Positions 24,101 to 32,780 are shown, numbered from the stretch's first letter. The stretch: 64,000 bases of DNA from Acorus gramineus (GCA_030737835.1 CM060853.1:7035819-7099818); one strand, 5' to 3'. Notes: generated from the letters alone by a model not told the origin. Translations and numbers: made by a program.

Positions 24101-27088
24101 TTCTGGCTCCAGCGCAGAGTTCCCCCAATACACAATGAATCTTTCCATAGAGATCCAAACATTCCCCAAATGAGTGTTGGATCCATTGAAGACTGCTTGA
24201 TTCTGCGCTAAAAAAATATCCATGGGGCACACGAGATTAGGGCAAATCTATGAAACTGAAGGATGTGTGCACCATTAGGCAGAGCATAGGTACTTAGGTA
24301 GACTTACATCTTTAATTTGAATACAGTGGACATATCTAATTTGGGATATCTATAAGGGCTTAATTATAAAATGCCCTGAACTCAGCAAAATCACTTAAAA
24401 TATGACACAGAAAGTAACTTTGCTCACTCAATTGTCGAACTGCTGGGAAACTGACAGTTGGATGCATTAATTTGTCTATAAATTTATATAATCATTATGA
24501 CAGTGCTGCATGCCAAGTGATTGAGAGACTGCTTGATGTTTTCCTGGACGCCTGACATGTATTCCTTGTTTGTGTGGATTTCTTTAAAAATGATTTTTTT
24601 TTGTGATGTTTCTTTATCAGCCATGAATAATAATTTACTATGCATGTTTGTTTCATCAATTTATACTTATTGGCTTGTAAATTCTGACACAGTTGTCATA
24701 CAGGATACTGTGTGTGTTCTTTTTTCCTTTTTCTTTTAATATGAACCCATATTTCTGTATTTATTTTTAGTGTGAAATTTCTATTTTATAGGAGTAATGA
24801 AAAATACCATCCTTGTTCTTTGCAGTGATGATGCTAAACGTCTTTCTGCAAAGCTGAATCCTGTCAGCGTTGCAGATATTGTACAGAGCATGGAAGTATG
24901 TGTTGTACCATTTTCTCTAAATGACAATGAGCGGTGTACGATATATAAGCTGAAGATGAAACTCTACCCATCTGAGGTCTACCCTCCATATGTAAATATT
25001 ACTCTAGATGATTGTGAGGAAGCCCTTCAGGGAAAGTTCCTACGAGTTTTGGAGGATGCAATTGAAGTTTACATAAAAAGGCATTCCAGGATCAATGGTA
25101 TCCAGAACATTGCTGCTAAGAACGATGAAGCTTTGGGAGAAGGTACAAATGAGAGTGAACAGGAAACCACCAAAATTGATGAAGAAGCAGCTGATGATGA
25201 CAATGATGAAGATAATGGTGCAGAAGATCTTGGTGGTGATGTTCAAAAGAGAAGACAGCAAGCCACTGATGAGATGGACTATGAAGACAATGCTGAGGAA
25301 ACTAGTGAACAAAATGAAGAAGAATCACAATTTATGGATGGGACTAGTGATACCAAAGGACAGGAAACTGAGGATATGGAAGATATTGCAGAGCCTGAAG
25401 AAAGCCCATCAGAGCGGGAACCTGCTATAGGATCGATGGAAAGAAATACAAAATCAGAAAAAAGCAAGATCAGGGTACCACTTATGAGAAAGAAATTTGA
25501 CAGAAACATCTATATGGAAGCAAGTGGGTTGGACTTTGAGTTTCATTTCAAACTAAAGGAGAATGAACCACATATATTACTGTCTGAGGTATGTTTCCAT
25601 CTCTTATAATCTCCGCCTTCCAATGGCATGCCTTAAAAAAAAAAGTTTTTTGGACTTCCTATAATATATCAGATATTTCTACTTTAGTCTGAGAATTACC
25701 CATCTGCATTATTTTCCGCAATAGATAGAGTATTTTGAACTTTTCAAGACAGTCTTGAATGGTTTCTAGTATCATTATGTGACAGCAGCGCCATTCATTA
25801 ATAACGGCATTTCAAAGACAGGATTTCTTTAAGTTTGATAAAAATACAGATTCCATAAATTATGAGGGAATACAATGTATGAAATAACATTCCATGAGTA
25901 CGTGTCATTAAAACTCAGAATGTCTTGAGAGCATTAAATATGGGGGAGAAGAGAGAAATAACTTTGAGTTGTTTTTATACATCCTGCCATGCTGTTGTGG
26001 TGTTTGCATGCAGAATGCTTGACGAAGACTGCCATGCCAAATATAAGATACCTTCATCACCACTAATAGAGAGCATCCAAATAAATTCATTTTTTTTTAA
26101 AAGAAAATTGGAACATGGAAAACATTGAAACAATCTTCTATTATACAGGAGCCCTTGGAAAACATGTGTAACAGGAAAAAAGGCTGTAGCACAACAAATA
26201 TATGAATCACAACTTTGTTGGTGAAGGCGTTTTTATTTGACTTCTTTTTTCTCTTTTAATTCCATGTTTCAATTTGCAATCTCCTCTTCATACGTCAGAT
26301 TAAAGATGACATAAAATGCTTCATGTTTTGAAAATCAGTTGCCTCCAAGTAATTGTGAGTTCATTTTGCCAAACAAATTTAGATATATCCAAGTGTTTCT
26401 ACTGCTCTTCCTTGGCATTTGTATTTCTTTCCAATTCTGAGATTTCACACAAGTTTCAACAAAAATGAGATCATTCATTCTTTTATTTGCATCTTGTGTT
26501 GTACTCCAATTCATGATCTTTTTCAAAAACCAAACTCTGCAGATCACCCAAAAGACAGCCAAAAAAGTATACATAAGATCATCAAAGAACATCAGCCGGT
26601 GCTCCGTCCTCAACGAAGACGATGCCAAGAGGCTCTCCTCCGAACCCCTATCCCTCCAGACCGCCGGAGTCAACTTCCAATCCTTCATCCTCCTCCAAGA
26701 TGACCTCGACATCCACAAAATGACCACCAACGACATAAACACAGTCGTTGAGACCTATGGCATAGACGCAGCACAAGGTGTCATCATCAGAGAAGTTCAG
26801 AAGGTCTTCGGCATGTACGGCATATCAGTGAACTTCCGACATCTATCACTCATCTCTGATTTCATGACTTCGGACGGGATTTACCGCCCATTGAATAGGA
26901 TGGGAATCGAGGATAACGTATCCCCATTTTCCAAGCTGACGTTTGAGACAGCGACGAAGTTTTTGATGGAAGCGGCCATGCACGGGGAGGTAGACAAGCT
27001 GGTGTCACCGTCGGCGAGCATTTGTGTTGGGCAGCCAGTGAAGATGGGGACTGGATGTTTTGATTTGTTCCAGGAAATTAAGGTTTGA
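140..27088 (+). CDS. NRPA1: RNA polymerase I largest subunit (NRPA1/RPA190), 5'-partial, 20 exons
   Basis: Catalytic largest subunit of nucleolar RNA polymerase I, which transcribes the 45S rRNA precursor. Exons: 140-299, 460-520, 618-760, 7121-7408, 7549-7728, 8517-8676, 10844-11031, 12088-12348, 14827-14915, 15004-15151, 15250-15468, 15690-15956, 16054-16195, 17422-17627, 19402-19604, 21924-22122, 22206-22489, 23207-23347, 24826-25588, 26543-27088 (stop TGA). All phases match and no stop interrupts about 1,548 codons. Visible landmarks, in order: clamp zinc motif CKSCG...CPGHFGH (exon 140-299); [27 protein letters not shown]; the Mg-binding [10 protein letters not shown] split over 14915/15004; [15 protein letters not shown] and the bridge-helix region; [14 protein letters not shown]; then an acidic insert in 24826-25588 typical of Pol I, and the ending GTGCFDL. 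GAKGGLVN replaces the GAKGS-VN I expect from other Pol I sequences. The first exon starts mid-codon, so the N-terminus is outside the window. One donor is GC (23348). Introns total over 22 kb and carry most LINE debris of the window. Confidence 0.96.
1882..2001. repeat. Two perfect palindromes in AT-rich transposon-like DNA
   Basis: Positions 1882-1910 form a perfect 12-bp stem (CAATTTTAGCAT) with a 5-nt loop. Positions 1984-2001 are an 18-bp perfect palindrome (CCG, alternating AT, CGG). The nearby motif TTGATATATCAATT (about 1873) recurs at about 18024 in another NRPA1 intron, which suggests both are ends of one transposon family. Confidence 0.6.
2960..2975. repeat. Target-site duplication of LINE A, 3' side
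   Basis: The 16-mer TATTTTATAAAGACTT occurs here directly before the poly(T) that marks the minus-strand element's poly(A) tail, and identically at 5640-5655 on the other side of the element. The bases outside the two copies differ, so the duplication is exactly 16 bp. Confidence 0.93.
2976..5639 (-). mobile_element. LINE A: 5'-truncated L1-type retrotransposon in NRPA1 intron 3
   Basis: Non-LTR retrotransposon, antisense to the host gene. Reading the minus strand: partial reverse transcriptase ORF, C-terminal zinc-finger reverse-transcriptase region, a roughly 210-bp 3' UTR with a stem-loop at 3082-3100 (GGTAGAG / 5-nt loop / CTCTACC), and a short poly(A) tail. It lacks the endonuclease half and is cut at 5639, the usual result of incomplete target-primed reverse transcription. 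The perfect 16-bp target-site duplication and long intact ORF indicate a fairly recent insertion. Because it lies in an intron and is antisense it need not disrupt NRPA1, but it adds 2.7 kb. Confidence 0.94.
3192..5498 (-). pseudogene. LINE A reverse transcriptase ORF (5'-truncated, 768 codons open)
   Basis: Encodes a plant L1-type reverse transcriptase without its endonuclease. Visible in order: APGPDGFG (about residues 26-33), FRPISLVN, motif [10 protein letters not shown] (catalytic Asp about 153), RQGDPLSP (211-218), catalytic QYADD (257-261), and a C-terminal zf-RVT region about 600-700 with Cys/His-like spacing ending [15 protein letters not shown]. Upstream, the frame stays open to the element boundary apart from one TGA (5550-5552). 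The Pro in motif A, where plant LINEs I know have Glu (DFEKAYD), may weaken activity. The methionine at 5498 is merely the first after that stop, so this is a remnant and not a natural start. Confidence 0.9.
5640..5655. repeat. Target-site duplication of LINE A, 5' side
   Basis: Second copy of TATTTTATAAAGACTT, identical to 2960-2975. It abuts the truncated 5' end of the minus-strand LINE. Confidence 0.93.
6046..6560 (+). mobile_element. LINE B: 3' remnant, sense orientation
   Basis: One frame near 6048-6095 reads [16 protein letters not shown], matching the zf-RVT end of LINE A (CPIASQIW). After a frame change, 6110-6327 reads on through [17 protein letters not shown] and [16 protein letters not shown] and then stops. 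The 3' UTR contains a C12 run (6465-6476) and the stem-loop 6496-6512 (GGAGA / 7 nt / TCTCC). The frameshift shows it is dead. Confidence 0.82.
9102..9428 (+). mobile_element. LINE C: short 3' fragment, with degraded target-site duplication
   Basis: Reads [15 protein letters not shown] near 9130-9170, the same C-terminal block as LINE A ([13 protein letters not shown]). A 3' UTR with stem-loop 9357-9373 (GGAGA / 7 nt / TATCC, one mismatch) and an A-run ending at 9428 follow. Flanks GAGATGAGTATTCAA (9087-9101) and GAGACGAGTGATCAA (9429-9443) match at 12 of 15 positions and probably are the aged duplication. It is homologous to the LINE split by the MITE at 13879-14300. Confidence 0.75.
9444..9770. 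repeat. Unclassified transposon-like segment with a GC hairpin
   Basis: No coding potential. It contains a GC-rich stretch (about 9638-9700) with hairpin GGGGGC-GTT-GCCCCC and repeated GGCC words, unlike the surrounding AT-rich intron. It may be part of a solo LTR, but I cannot find paired ends. Confidence 0.35.
9830..10620 (+). mobile_element. LINE D: zf-RVT to 3' UTR remnant, sense
   Basis: Reads [19 protein letters not shown] (about 10128-10190), the conserved C-terminal zinc-finger block of plant LINEs, then after stops and frame changes [11 protein letters not shown] and [13 protein letters not shown], matching the tails of the other copies here. Ends in a T-rich UTR near 10620. Multiple stops show it is dead. 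Confidence 0.75.
11620..11780 (-). mobile_element. LINE 3' tail, antisense, in NRPA1 intron 7
   Basis: On the minus strand this reads ...GAGAGACTCCACGTCTCC followed by TTTTTTGG, the arrangement of LINE tails elsewhere in this window. The stem-loop is at 11716-11730 (GAGAC / 5 nt / GTCTC). An A/T-rich end lies at about 11620-11650. No coding part is left, so the call rests on structure only. Confidence 0.45.
12760..12790 (+). other. G-rich tract in NRPA1 intron 8 (quadruplex candidate)
   Basis: Runs of 3, 7, 6 and 9 G separated by single T bases on the sense strand. This satisfies the usual G-quadruplex pattern in DNA or in the nascent pre-mRNA. No function is claimed. Confidence 0.6.
13390..13685 (+). 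mobile_element. LINE E: 3' remnant, sense
   Basis: Reads [12 protein letters not shown] near 13400-13440, then DNA closely parallel to LINE D (AAGATTCATCAATGACTGGG versus AATTCATTAAAGACTGGGCC). The 3' stem-loop at 13621-13636 is GATGAG / AGTA / CTCATC followed by TTCTGG. Frames are broken. Confidence 0.65.
13690..14535 (+). mobile_element. LINE F: 3' remnant split by a MITE
   Basis: The left part (to 13878) and right part (from 14301) join into one sequence collinear with LINE C (about 9121-9420): ...CATCATTCAACAAAAGAGG... then GATGATATTAGGAGT and TAATCGTTGGTTAGGGAG. Right end: stem-loop 14472-14488 (GGAGA / TCCCTCG / TCTCC), TTTCTTCTGGGGC and a T/A tail. The middle is the MITE at 13879-14300. 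Confidence 0.7.
13879..14300. mobile_element. Tourist-like (PIF/Harbinger) MITE nested in LINE F
   Basis: 422 bp flanked by TTA on both sides (13876-13878 and 14301-14303). The imperfect terminal inverted repeats are GCCCCTGTTCGGTGG on the left and, reverse complemented, GTTGCTGTTTGGTAG on the right. No transposase is encoded. A TTA duplication with these ends is the signature of PIF/Harbinger-derived MITEs. The interior shares ordered blocks with 46995-47330. Confidence 0.75.
14559..14650 (+). mobile_element. 92-bp minimal LINE-tail insertion with target-site duplication
   Basis: Flanked by AACCTCTCAAT at 14548-14558 and again at 14651-14661. Between them lie a few bases, the stem-loop 14577-14593 (GGAGA / TCCCTCG / TCTCC), a CCCTTTTTTGGG box and an A14 tail. 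This is a retroposed copy truncated almost to the 3' stem-loop. It sits just upstream of the exon at 14827. Confidence 0.8.
18013..18420 (-). mobile_element. Degenerate transposon-like fragment in NRPA1 intron 14
   Basis: Minus-strand open stretch 18116-18373 (85 codons) rich in Asp, Glu and Asn. The edge carries TTGATATATCAATT as in intron 3. The low-complexity acidic tail resembles transposase C-termini, but no catalytic motif is present, so the family is unknown. The remainder to 19400 holds no recognisable gene. Confidence 0.3.
19236..19258. repeat. (AT)n microsatellite
   Basis: About 11 AT units in NRPA1 intron 14. Confidence 0.85.
20540..20790 (+). mobile_element. LINE fragment (pre-zf-RVT region), sense
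   Basis: Reads [20 protein letters not shown] and then [14 protein letters not shown] (about 20578-20720), matching the block [19 protein letters not shown] ... [16 protein letters not shown] of LINE A. The fragment ends in stops. Confidence 0.65.
20840..21065 (-). mobile_element. LINE reverse-transcriptase fragment, antisense
   Basis: The minus strand from about 21050 reads [12 protein letters not shown] and, past stops, SNEEFE and ICF-ALMGLK, which corresponds to the YADD catalytic block and the segment after it ([12 protein letters not shown]...[12 protein letters not shown] in LINE A). It is broken by stops and lies in opposite orientation to the neighbouring LINE piece at 20540-20790. 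Confidence 0.6.
23348..23349 (+). other. Non-canonical GC splice donor of NRPA1 exon 18
   Basis: The exon ends ...ACAAG followed by GCAAGT. Joining AG to the T at 24826 gives Ser and restores the frame ([12 protein letters not shown]). AG|GCAAGT is the standard consensus for plant GC-AG introns, and no GT donor nearby preserves the frame. Confidence 0.85.
23950..24290 (-). mobile_element. LINE 3' fragment, antisense, in NRPA1 intron 18
   Basis: On the minus strand 24220-24120 reads [13 protein letters not shown] and then [14 protein letters not shown], matching the end of LINE A ([13 protein letters not shown] ... [12 protein letters not shown]). C-rich and A-rich UTR-like sequence extends to about 23960. 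Confidence 0.6.
26543..27088 (+). other. NRPA1 terminal exon with shifted codon use
   Basis: The exon encodes the C-terminal cleft and jaw end of the subunit ([11 protein letters not shown] ... [13 protein letters not shown]). About 26590-26900 is rich in C-ending codons (long TCC, CTC, ACC, GAC series), unlike the T/A-ending codons of all upstream exons. No intron interrupts about 180 codons, and the segment between SRCSV and GVNF is shorter than I recall in Arabidopsis. Gene conversion with a spliced copy could explain this. Confidence 0.7.
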
Positions 27089-28258
27089 TTAATGGTGGAT
27101 TATGAGTCATTTTTATTATTTATTGGTCGGTGTTGTACTTTATATAGAAATATTTATGATGAAAGTTGCAAGTGCTTTTGAGAATGTGTATCTATGCGGG
27201 AAAAAAGCGTTAATATTATTGGTACATTGTATCTGTTTTGATTGATTCAAATATTTATTCAGTTAAAATTTCCAATTGAGCTTCTCTAAAAGCCCTTTGG
27301 TTTATAAGATTATCTGTCATACAACAAAACCAATACATGAATTATATTATCTTGGATGGATGTATTTTGATAATAATAATAATAACAAAAGAAATGATAG
27401 TGGTTTTTTTTCTGTTTGGGGGTGGAATTTGGTTGTTTAGTACATAGAGTTGTAATTACCCTCTTTGGCAGCGGGTTAATATTTAATGAAAGGTATTGTA
27501 ATACTTATAAATTAACACTTTTATCTTTAGAAACCTCAACAGGTTAATATTGTTATATAAACAAATAATTATTTACTGGCAATTGGTATAATATTTATTT
27601 CTTTTAAATATCAATTTCAACACGAAGTGACGTGTGTGATAATAGTGAGAGAAGAGAGGTGATTGATGCACTTATTTTTCATTATATATAGCTTACCTAG
27701 GAATATTTAACTTATTTATAAACCAGTGTGTAGATTTATTTTCTTGTTAAAGCTGTGCGTGAGAGAGAGGAGAGGTGATTGCTGCACTTATATTTTTTTA
27801 CAAAAGTTATCACATTCATCTTGAATCACTCTTCTTTTTTGCAAAGTATCACATTCATCTTGAATCACTTGCTATTTTATCAGTTATCCAAGTCCCATTC
27901 CACTCTCTCCCATTGATACTTGACAGCAAGAACATATTTTACATGGTTCTTTCACATGCAAGACACAAGTTCTTACATATAGAGTAGATTCATATTCTTC
28001 TTAAAGCTATCTAGAATATTGTACCTTACATGTGCTTGGGAGACCTATAGATTCGATTGAATTTTACCATTGCAGCTTTTGGGGAAAAAAATGTTTCCAA
28101 ACACACCCTACACATAGAACAGAGTCATGAGGCCAAAGAGTTCACTTCTCTGATGGCTGCTTTATAGGGAGAAGGTTCATCTGAGGGCAGACCGGACTCG
28201 GCTTTGTGGAGACCAAAACTGAGGAATGACTTTTCTAGGAGAAGGTGTAATGATTGGC
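27089..28258. other. Spacer downstream of NRPA1
   Basis: Probably includes the NRPA1 3' UTR (AT-rich; no clear single poly(A) signal). There are two short direct repeats: GTGAGAGA...GAGGTGATTG at about 27647 and 27760, and TATCACATTCATCTTGAATC at about 27807 and 27847. No gene is seen. Confidence 0.5.
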
Positions 28259-28261
28259 TAA

Positions 28262-28481
28262 GGCCCCGTTTGGAAACAGGTTTGAGCAGCTTTTGAGTTT
28301 GGAGGAAGCTGCTTTCCCCAAAACCCATTTCTAAACAGAAAAACTGGGGTCCAAGGCTGTAGACAAAAAAAGTGCCCAAAACCTGAGTTTTCTAAAAGCT
28401 GTGGACAGACAGCTTCCTAAATCAGTTTAAACCCAGCTTTTGTGTAAAATCATATTTGCAATCATGCAACCAAACGCAGCC
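28262..28481. mobile_element. 220-bp Tourist-like MITE
   Basis: TAA flanks both sides (28259-28261 and 28482-28484). Ends: GGCCCCGTTTGGAAACAG on the left and, reverse complemented, GGCTGCGTTTGGTTGCAT on the right. It is non-coding; the apparent minus-strand ORFs across it run straight through the ends. Confidence 0.75.
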
Positions 28482-28789
28482 TAAGAGAAGATCATGTTCA
28501 TTTGAGAAATCAAAGCATTGCTCAAGGTTAAGGTGTTCTTGTGGCTGGTTTATCGTGGAAAGATTCTCACTATCACTAGGGTGTACAGGTCGAGATAGAT
28601 CCCAGAGGAACCCACGGCTTGTGCTTTGTGTGGATTGGAACCGGAGACAGTTCTTCAGTTCTTCATCTGCTCTGCCTCTGTATCTCCGCCCAAACAGGTA
28701 TGGATGAGGATGGCACAGGCTTCTCGCCTTGACCACAAATTTTTCTACACTGGAATCAAATGTGGTTGTCAGGGAAATGGTCAGGAGTA

Positions 28790-29135
28790 AATGTGATCAG
28801 TGTGTGAAGCCCAAGGTTTCCCAACTCCTTGTTCTTGTGGAAGTGTGGAACATATGGTTATCTTGGAACAAAACCATTGTCAGTACTTCCACACTTCCAC
28901 TCCTATAGTGGTGAGCATACGGAGATATTGTGCTGGTGCATCAAGGATTTCATTTGAGGGGGAGGGGGGCCAGTTGATGATAGAGGCTTAATCTGGGTTT
29001 TCGGAAGCTCCCAGTAGACTTCTGGTCTATTGATTTTATATTCTCTTTTAATTTTGTTTCTTTCTTCTGTCTTAAGGCTATGTATTCCATTTGATTAATA
29101 CAATGGAAGATATATCCACTCTTTCAGTTTCCCAA
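28790..29135 (+). mobile_element. LINE-like 3' remnant
   Basis: One frame reads VEVWNIWLSWNKTIVS (about 28838-28885), resembling the [14 protein letters not shown] block of LINE A. A T-rich 3' UTR-like stretch ending near TTAATACAATGG follows. Support is weak because the match is short. The DNA between 28484 and 28790 is unclassified. Confidence 0.4.
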
Positions 29136-29474
29136 AATAAAAAGAGGAATCAACAGAGAGAGTTTAAGCATAGCCATAGGTAGAGTCAATCATACCACCA
29201 ACGAAATGAACAAAATCCAAAAAACTTTAAATGTAATATAGACATGGATCTGAGGTTAGGATCAATTAGCACCCACCAAAAAAAAACCCATCTTTCTCTT
29301 ATCAACAATTCAATGCTAAAACAACAATACAGATTCATAAAAGACCAATACCATACATCATTAATACCACAAGGTCCACAACCTACATTTCCTACATGTA
29401 CAAATACCATAAACACCATTACCACAAAAGAAAAACAAGTGTCTGAAAACATTACCAGAACCACCGGGCGATCC

Positions 29475-30458
29475 TCACAAACCCTCATCGGTGCACTTGA
29501 TCCGGTTGAGCTCAAGCTCCCTCTTCCGCACCCGCAACAACATCCTCTCATTCTCGAGCCGCGACCTCTCATTCTCGAGCCGCAGCCTCTCCATCTCCCT
29601 ATCCTTCTTTCCCACAAACCTCCTCCACTTCAACCTCCTCTTCTCCAACTCAAACATATCCATCCGCAGCCCCACCCCCTCCTCCATCAGCTCCAACTCC
29701 CTCTTCCTCAACCACTCCCTCCCCGCACCCTCCACCACCTCATTGTCCCCACCGCCACCCTCCACTTCCTTCAATTCCTTCTCCTCCTCCTCCTCCTCCT
29801 CCTCTGACTCCCCAACATCGTCATCGTCCGAAAATTCATGTCTTTCGAGATTCTGCGAATTGGGTATCTTCTGTCCATTGTGGTACGCGCACATCTCCCT
29901 GTAAAAGAGGTGTTTTGAGCCCAGTATCCGCCGCACGTCCTCTTTCGCCTTCACGGGGACGTGGTGCATCGAATCGAGGAGGCTCGGGTCCTCAACCACG
30001 TCGCACGTGGTCCCCCGGCCGAGTATCTCGTTGAGGCGCTTGTAACGCTTGTTCAGGTCGTTGAACTTGTCCTCACATTGTTGGGGGGAGACGAAGCAAC
30101 TCCTCTCCATCATCAGCTTCGACACTGTCTTCCACTTCCCCTTCTTGCCGCCGCCTCCGGCGGCGGAGGAGGCGGATGGGGGAACTTCGTTGGCGTCGAC
30201 GAAGGCGACGACGTTGATGAGGAGGCGGACCACCTCGTCCGTCCACTTCATGCGCTGCCACGGCGAGGACTTCTTGGAGGGGTTCGTTAGGGTTTGTCCG
30301 TCCTCGTCGTCGTCGCTCGTGGTGGCGAGGTTTGCGGGGTTGCCGCGGATGGTCTGGGGGAATGGATCGGCGACCGGATCTCCGATCAATTGGTGGTGGT
30401 GGTGGTGGTAGAGGAGACCGGAGTCGTTTCCGGCGCCGCAGATCGCCTGATCGTCCAT
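29475..30458 (-). CDS. Trihelix (GT-factor-like, Myb/SANT) transcription factor
   Basis: Nuclear DNA-binding regulator, intronless, 327 aa. Starts MDDQAICGAG, followed by a His5 run and an Asp/Glu patch. The trihelix domain lies at about residues 66-142, with helix tryptophans in SPWQRMKWTD and GKWKTVSKLM and the third-helix block QQCEDKFNDLNKRYKRL. Then comes VKAKEDVRRILGSKHLFYREMCAYHN (about 169-194), shared by a plant subgroup that I recall includes Arabidopsis At1g21200 and HRA1. A Glu-rich run (219-227) and a charged coiled-coil tail (about 248-322, repeated RLRLENERSRLENER) likely mediate dimerisation. The large plus-strand ORFs here are shadows. Its target genes cannot be inferred. Confidence 0.9.
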   Translation of the reverse strand: MDDQAICGAGNDSGLLYHHHHHQLIGDPVADPFPQTIRGNPANLATTSDDDEDGQTLTNPSKKSSPWQRMKWTDEVVRLLINVVAFVDANEVPPSASSAAGGGGKKGKWKTVSKLMMERSCFVSPQQCEDKFNDLNKRYKRLNEILGRGTTCDVVEDPSLLDSMHHVPVKAKEDVRRILGSKHLFYREMCAYHNGQKIPNSQNLERHEFSDDDDVGESEEEEEEEEKELKEVEGGGGDNEVVEGAGREWLRKRELELMEEGVGLRMDMFELEKRRLKWRRFVGKKDREMERLRLENERSRLENERMLLRVRKRELELNRIKCTDEGL

Positions 30459-30568
30459 CGATGACGACGTTTCGATCGGGTCGGCTCGAATCAGACGCCG
30501 GAGAGATCAATAACTGGGGATCGGGCCTCGGAAGCTGATGAGAGGAAAAAATCGGAGGGAGTGATGAA

Positions 30569-30577
30569 AAACCCTAA
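30569..30577 (+). promoter_or_regulatory. Telo-box upstream of the trihelix gene
   Basis: AAACCCTAA, about 110 bp upstream of the start codon. The motif is common in promoters of plant genes active in dividing cells. Regulation is inferred, not shown. Confidence 0.5.
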
Positions 30578-30579
30578 TT

Positions 30580-32130
30580 TTTAATTGTCAAATGGAAACT
30601 GTGATTTATGTTTCTGTTTTTTTTCAGGTGAAGATGATGAAGAGATGGGGTCCACCAACTATGTCCCTGTTTGGATCGACCAAAATGAGTTGAATACTGT
30701 GGAACAAGACTGAATAAGTTTAAAAATACTAGTTAAACTGTATTCGCAAATGCGCGTACTATTATATTTCAGTAAATATAATTCGTTATGAAATGTGTCA
30801 TAATATCATTGTAGTAAGTACATTTTTTAGAGAGAAAAACAATAACCATATATTTTGAATCTCATTATTAATGAACAAAAGAACTAACGGTAAGCCGTGA
30901 TTTTTCTGAAGTAGAGAAGATATTAGCTCCTGAAAACTACAATATATTACAATTAAAATACACATGTTTTTACAATGAAACATACAGTTAAAATATACAT
31001 TCTTGGTCTTCAATTTTGTGTTCTTTCCTCCATTGTTGAGTATGAGAGAAGAATACATGTTTGAAGAGTAATATAATTTTTTTTAATTTCTTAACAAATG
31101 TTAATTGTGATAAAAAAAAAAATCAAATATTCTTTTGAGTATACCCGCAGAAGTGATACTTTGAATTACTTACAAGTTTCTTTTAAAAGTGATGATACGG
31201 GTCATATTTAATGAATTACTGAATAATTATTTAATGAATTAGATCATGTCATGAAGTTCAAGTACAAACATGAAGAACAACAAAGGTCAATAAAATCTAT
31301 AAACAAGACAGAGAATCTATGTGTTTCATCAACAATACCCGCAAGAAATGTATGACCAATTAATTATTGGTCACTAATTTAATTAAAATTTTAGTTATTA
31401 TATAGTTTTTTATGGTTGGGATGGCCAAGGTTCATGGTTGATTTGATTTTTTTATTATTATTATTATTTTTGTACATTGGTTTTATTTCATATCGGACCA
31501 CAACTATAATGATAGAATACGCTGATAGCCTTATATATTTAATCTATTTTATAACCTCATTTGCCGCACCATACACTGCGATAACGTTGTTTTTAGTTCT
31601 AAATATAGTATAACTCATTTAATGGATTTGTACTTTTATTTTAAAAAATTAAGTATTTGTTTTAATAAGTTGTATGGGCTCATTTGTAGAATGTGTAAAA
31701 AAATTTAAAGTGAGATGTATACTTTATTAGAGTGAGTTTAGGTGCCTAATGTAGAAGGATGTGAATAAGACTGTATAATGCAATGAGTGTAATAACACTT
31801 GACCAGATTATCTAAAAACTAGTTTTGCAAAAGCACCTATTAATTGATCTGACCCGCATCCGAAACCAATACTCCTTCGACTGAGTAAAGGGTGTTATTA
31901 TTGGGTGCTAATACACTCAGTTCGTTTTTCAGCTGTCTGAAACCCAAAAGTAGTCTCCATTTATTTATTGTTAGAGTGCAGTATATACTCTACATGAAAA
32001 ATTAAATTTTATTATTATTATAAATAAAAAAACATATGTAAAGATTTACATTGATACATATTTTATTTTTCATAATAGTATTTATCGTTAAATAAGATAC
32101 GTTTTAAGAAAATTCAAAACAATTAGGTAA
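30580..32130. other. AT-rich spacer
   Basis: No gene is seen. About 31620-31810 and 31980-32110 resemble parts of the dispersed AT-rich repeat at 39270-39510 and 43565-43900 (shared words such as GTGTAAAAAAATTTA and GAGTGTAATAACACT). Confidence 0.5.
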
Positions 32131-32134
32131 GCAT

Positions 32135-32636
32135 CAGCAACAAGCCAGGCTAGGCCGGCCTGCGGCCAAAAAACCAGGCCCAGGCCCTACCCACAGGCCT
32201 GGCCTGGGCTTCGGCCCCTGGGCGGGGGCCTGCAACCCTAGATTTTAAACATTTTATTTTTTTTATTTTTTAATTTTAAGTTATTCATTCGTATATAAAT
32301 GTTAAAATAACACAAAATTGAAAGTATAACGTTGAAAAAAATATTTACATCTATTGAATTTTAAAAAATAAACATAATAAATGAATTAATTACTTAAAAA
32401 ATTAAATAACTACATGTACTTAACTAGGTTGGCACCTATATAAATGTTAATAATTTACATAATTCAACTACAATTCAAATAAAAATTACATAAAATTACA
32501 TGTGACTCATTTATTATATTGATCTCATAGGCCCAGGTGGGCCCACGGGCCAGACCGAACCGGCACAGTTCGGACGGGCCTGCGGCCCAGAATCGGGCCG
32601 GCCCGGCCTGAAAACGGGCCGGGCTTTTGGGCCTCG
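32135..32636. mobile_element. Candidate MITE with GC-rich ends next to the MnmA promoter
   Basis: GC-rich arms of about 90-120 bp (32140-32240 and 32528-32636), full of GGCC and GGGCC words, enclose about 280 bp of AT-rich DNA. The arms are partly inverted copies (GGCCGGCCTGCGGCC against GGGCCTGCGGCCC and GGCCGGCCCGGCC). This layout fits hAT-type non-autonomous elements, but I cannot fix exact ends or a target duplication. Confidence 0.45.
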
Positions 32637-32682
32637 CTTTCTGGGGAACTTTTGACAGCAGACGGAGTGCACGTGTTATTTA

Positions 32683-32736
32683 CACCCCCTTTGGGGGTGG
32701 GCCAATTGATTGGAGGGGTGCAAATAAAAGCACCCC
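32683..32736. promoter_or_regulatory. Three stacked palindromes upstream of MnmA
   Basis: Consecutive inverted repeats: 32683-32699 (CACCCCC-TTT-GGGGGTG), 32702-32713 (CCAATTGATTGG, containing CCAAT), and 32715-32736 (GGGGTGC, 8-nt A-rich loop, GCACCCC). They lie 65-118 bp before the start codon, in the core promoter or 5' UTR. Confidence 0.7.
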
Positions 32737-32780
32737 CCGATTAAACCCCTCCCTCTCTTTCTGTGCTTCACCACCCGAAA

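Noticed and set aside
140-27088. Pol II, IV or V largest subunit instead of Pol I
   Set aside because: There is no heptad-repeat CTD, and an acidic insert precedes the last conserved block. The zinc region and GTGCFDL end fit Pol I.
29244-29904. Long plus-strand ORFs (187 and 137 codons) over the trihelix gene
   Set aside because: They are antisense shadows of the 327-aa gene. Their Pro/Leu/Ser-rich translations are low complexity and lack domains, while the minus frame has a clear trihelix.
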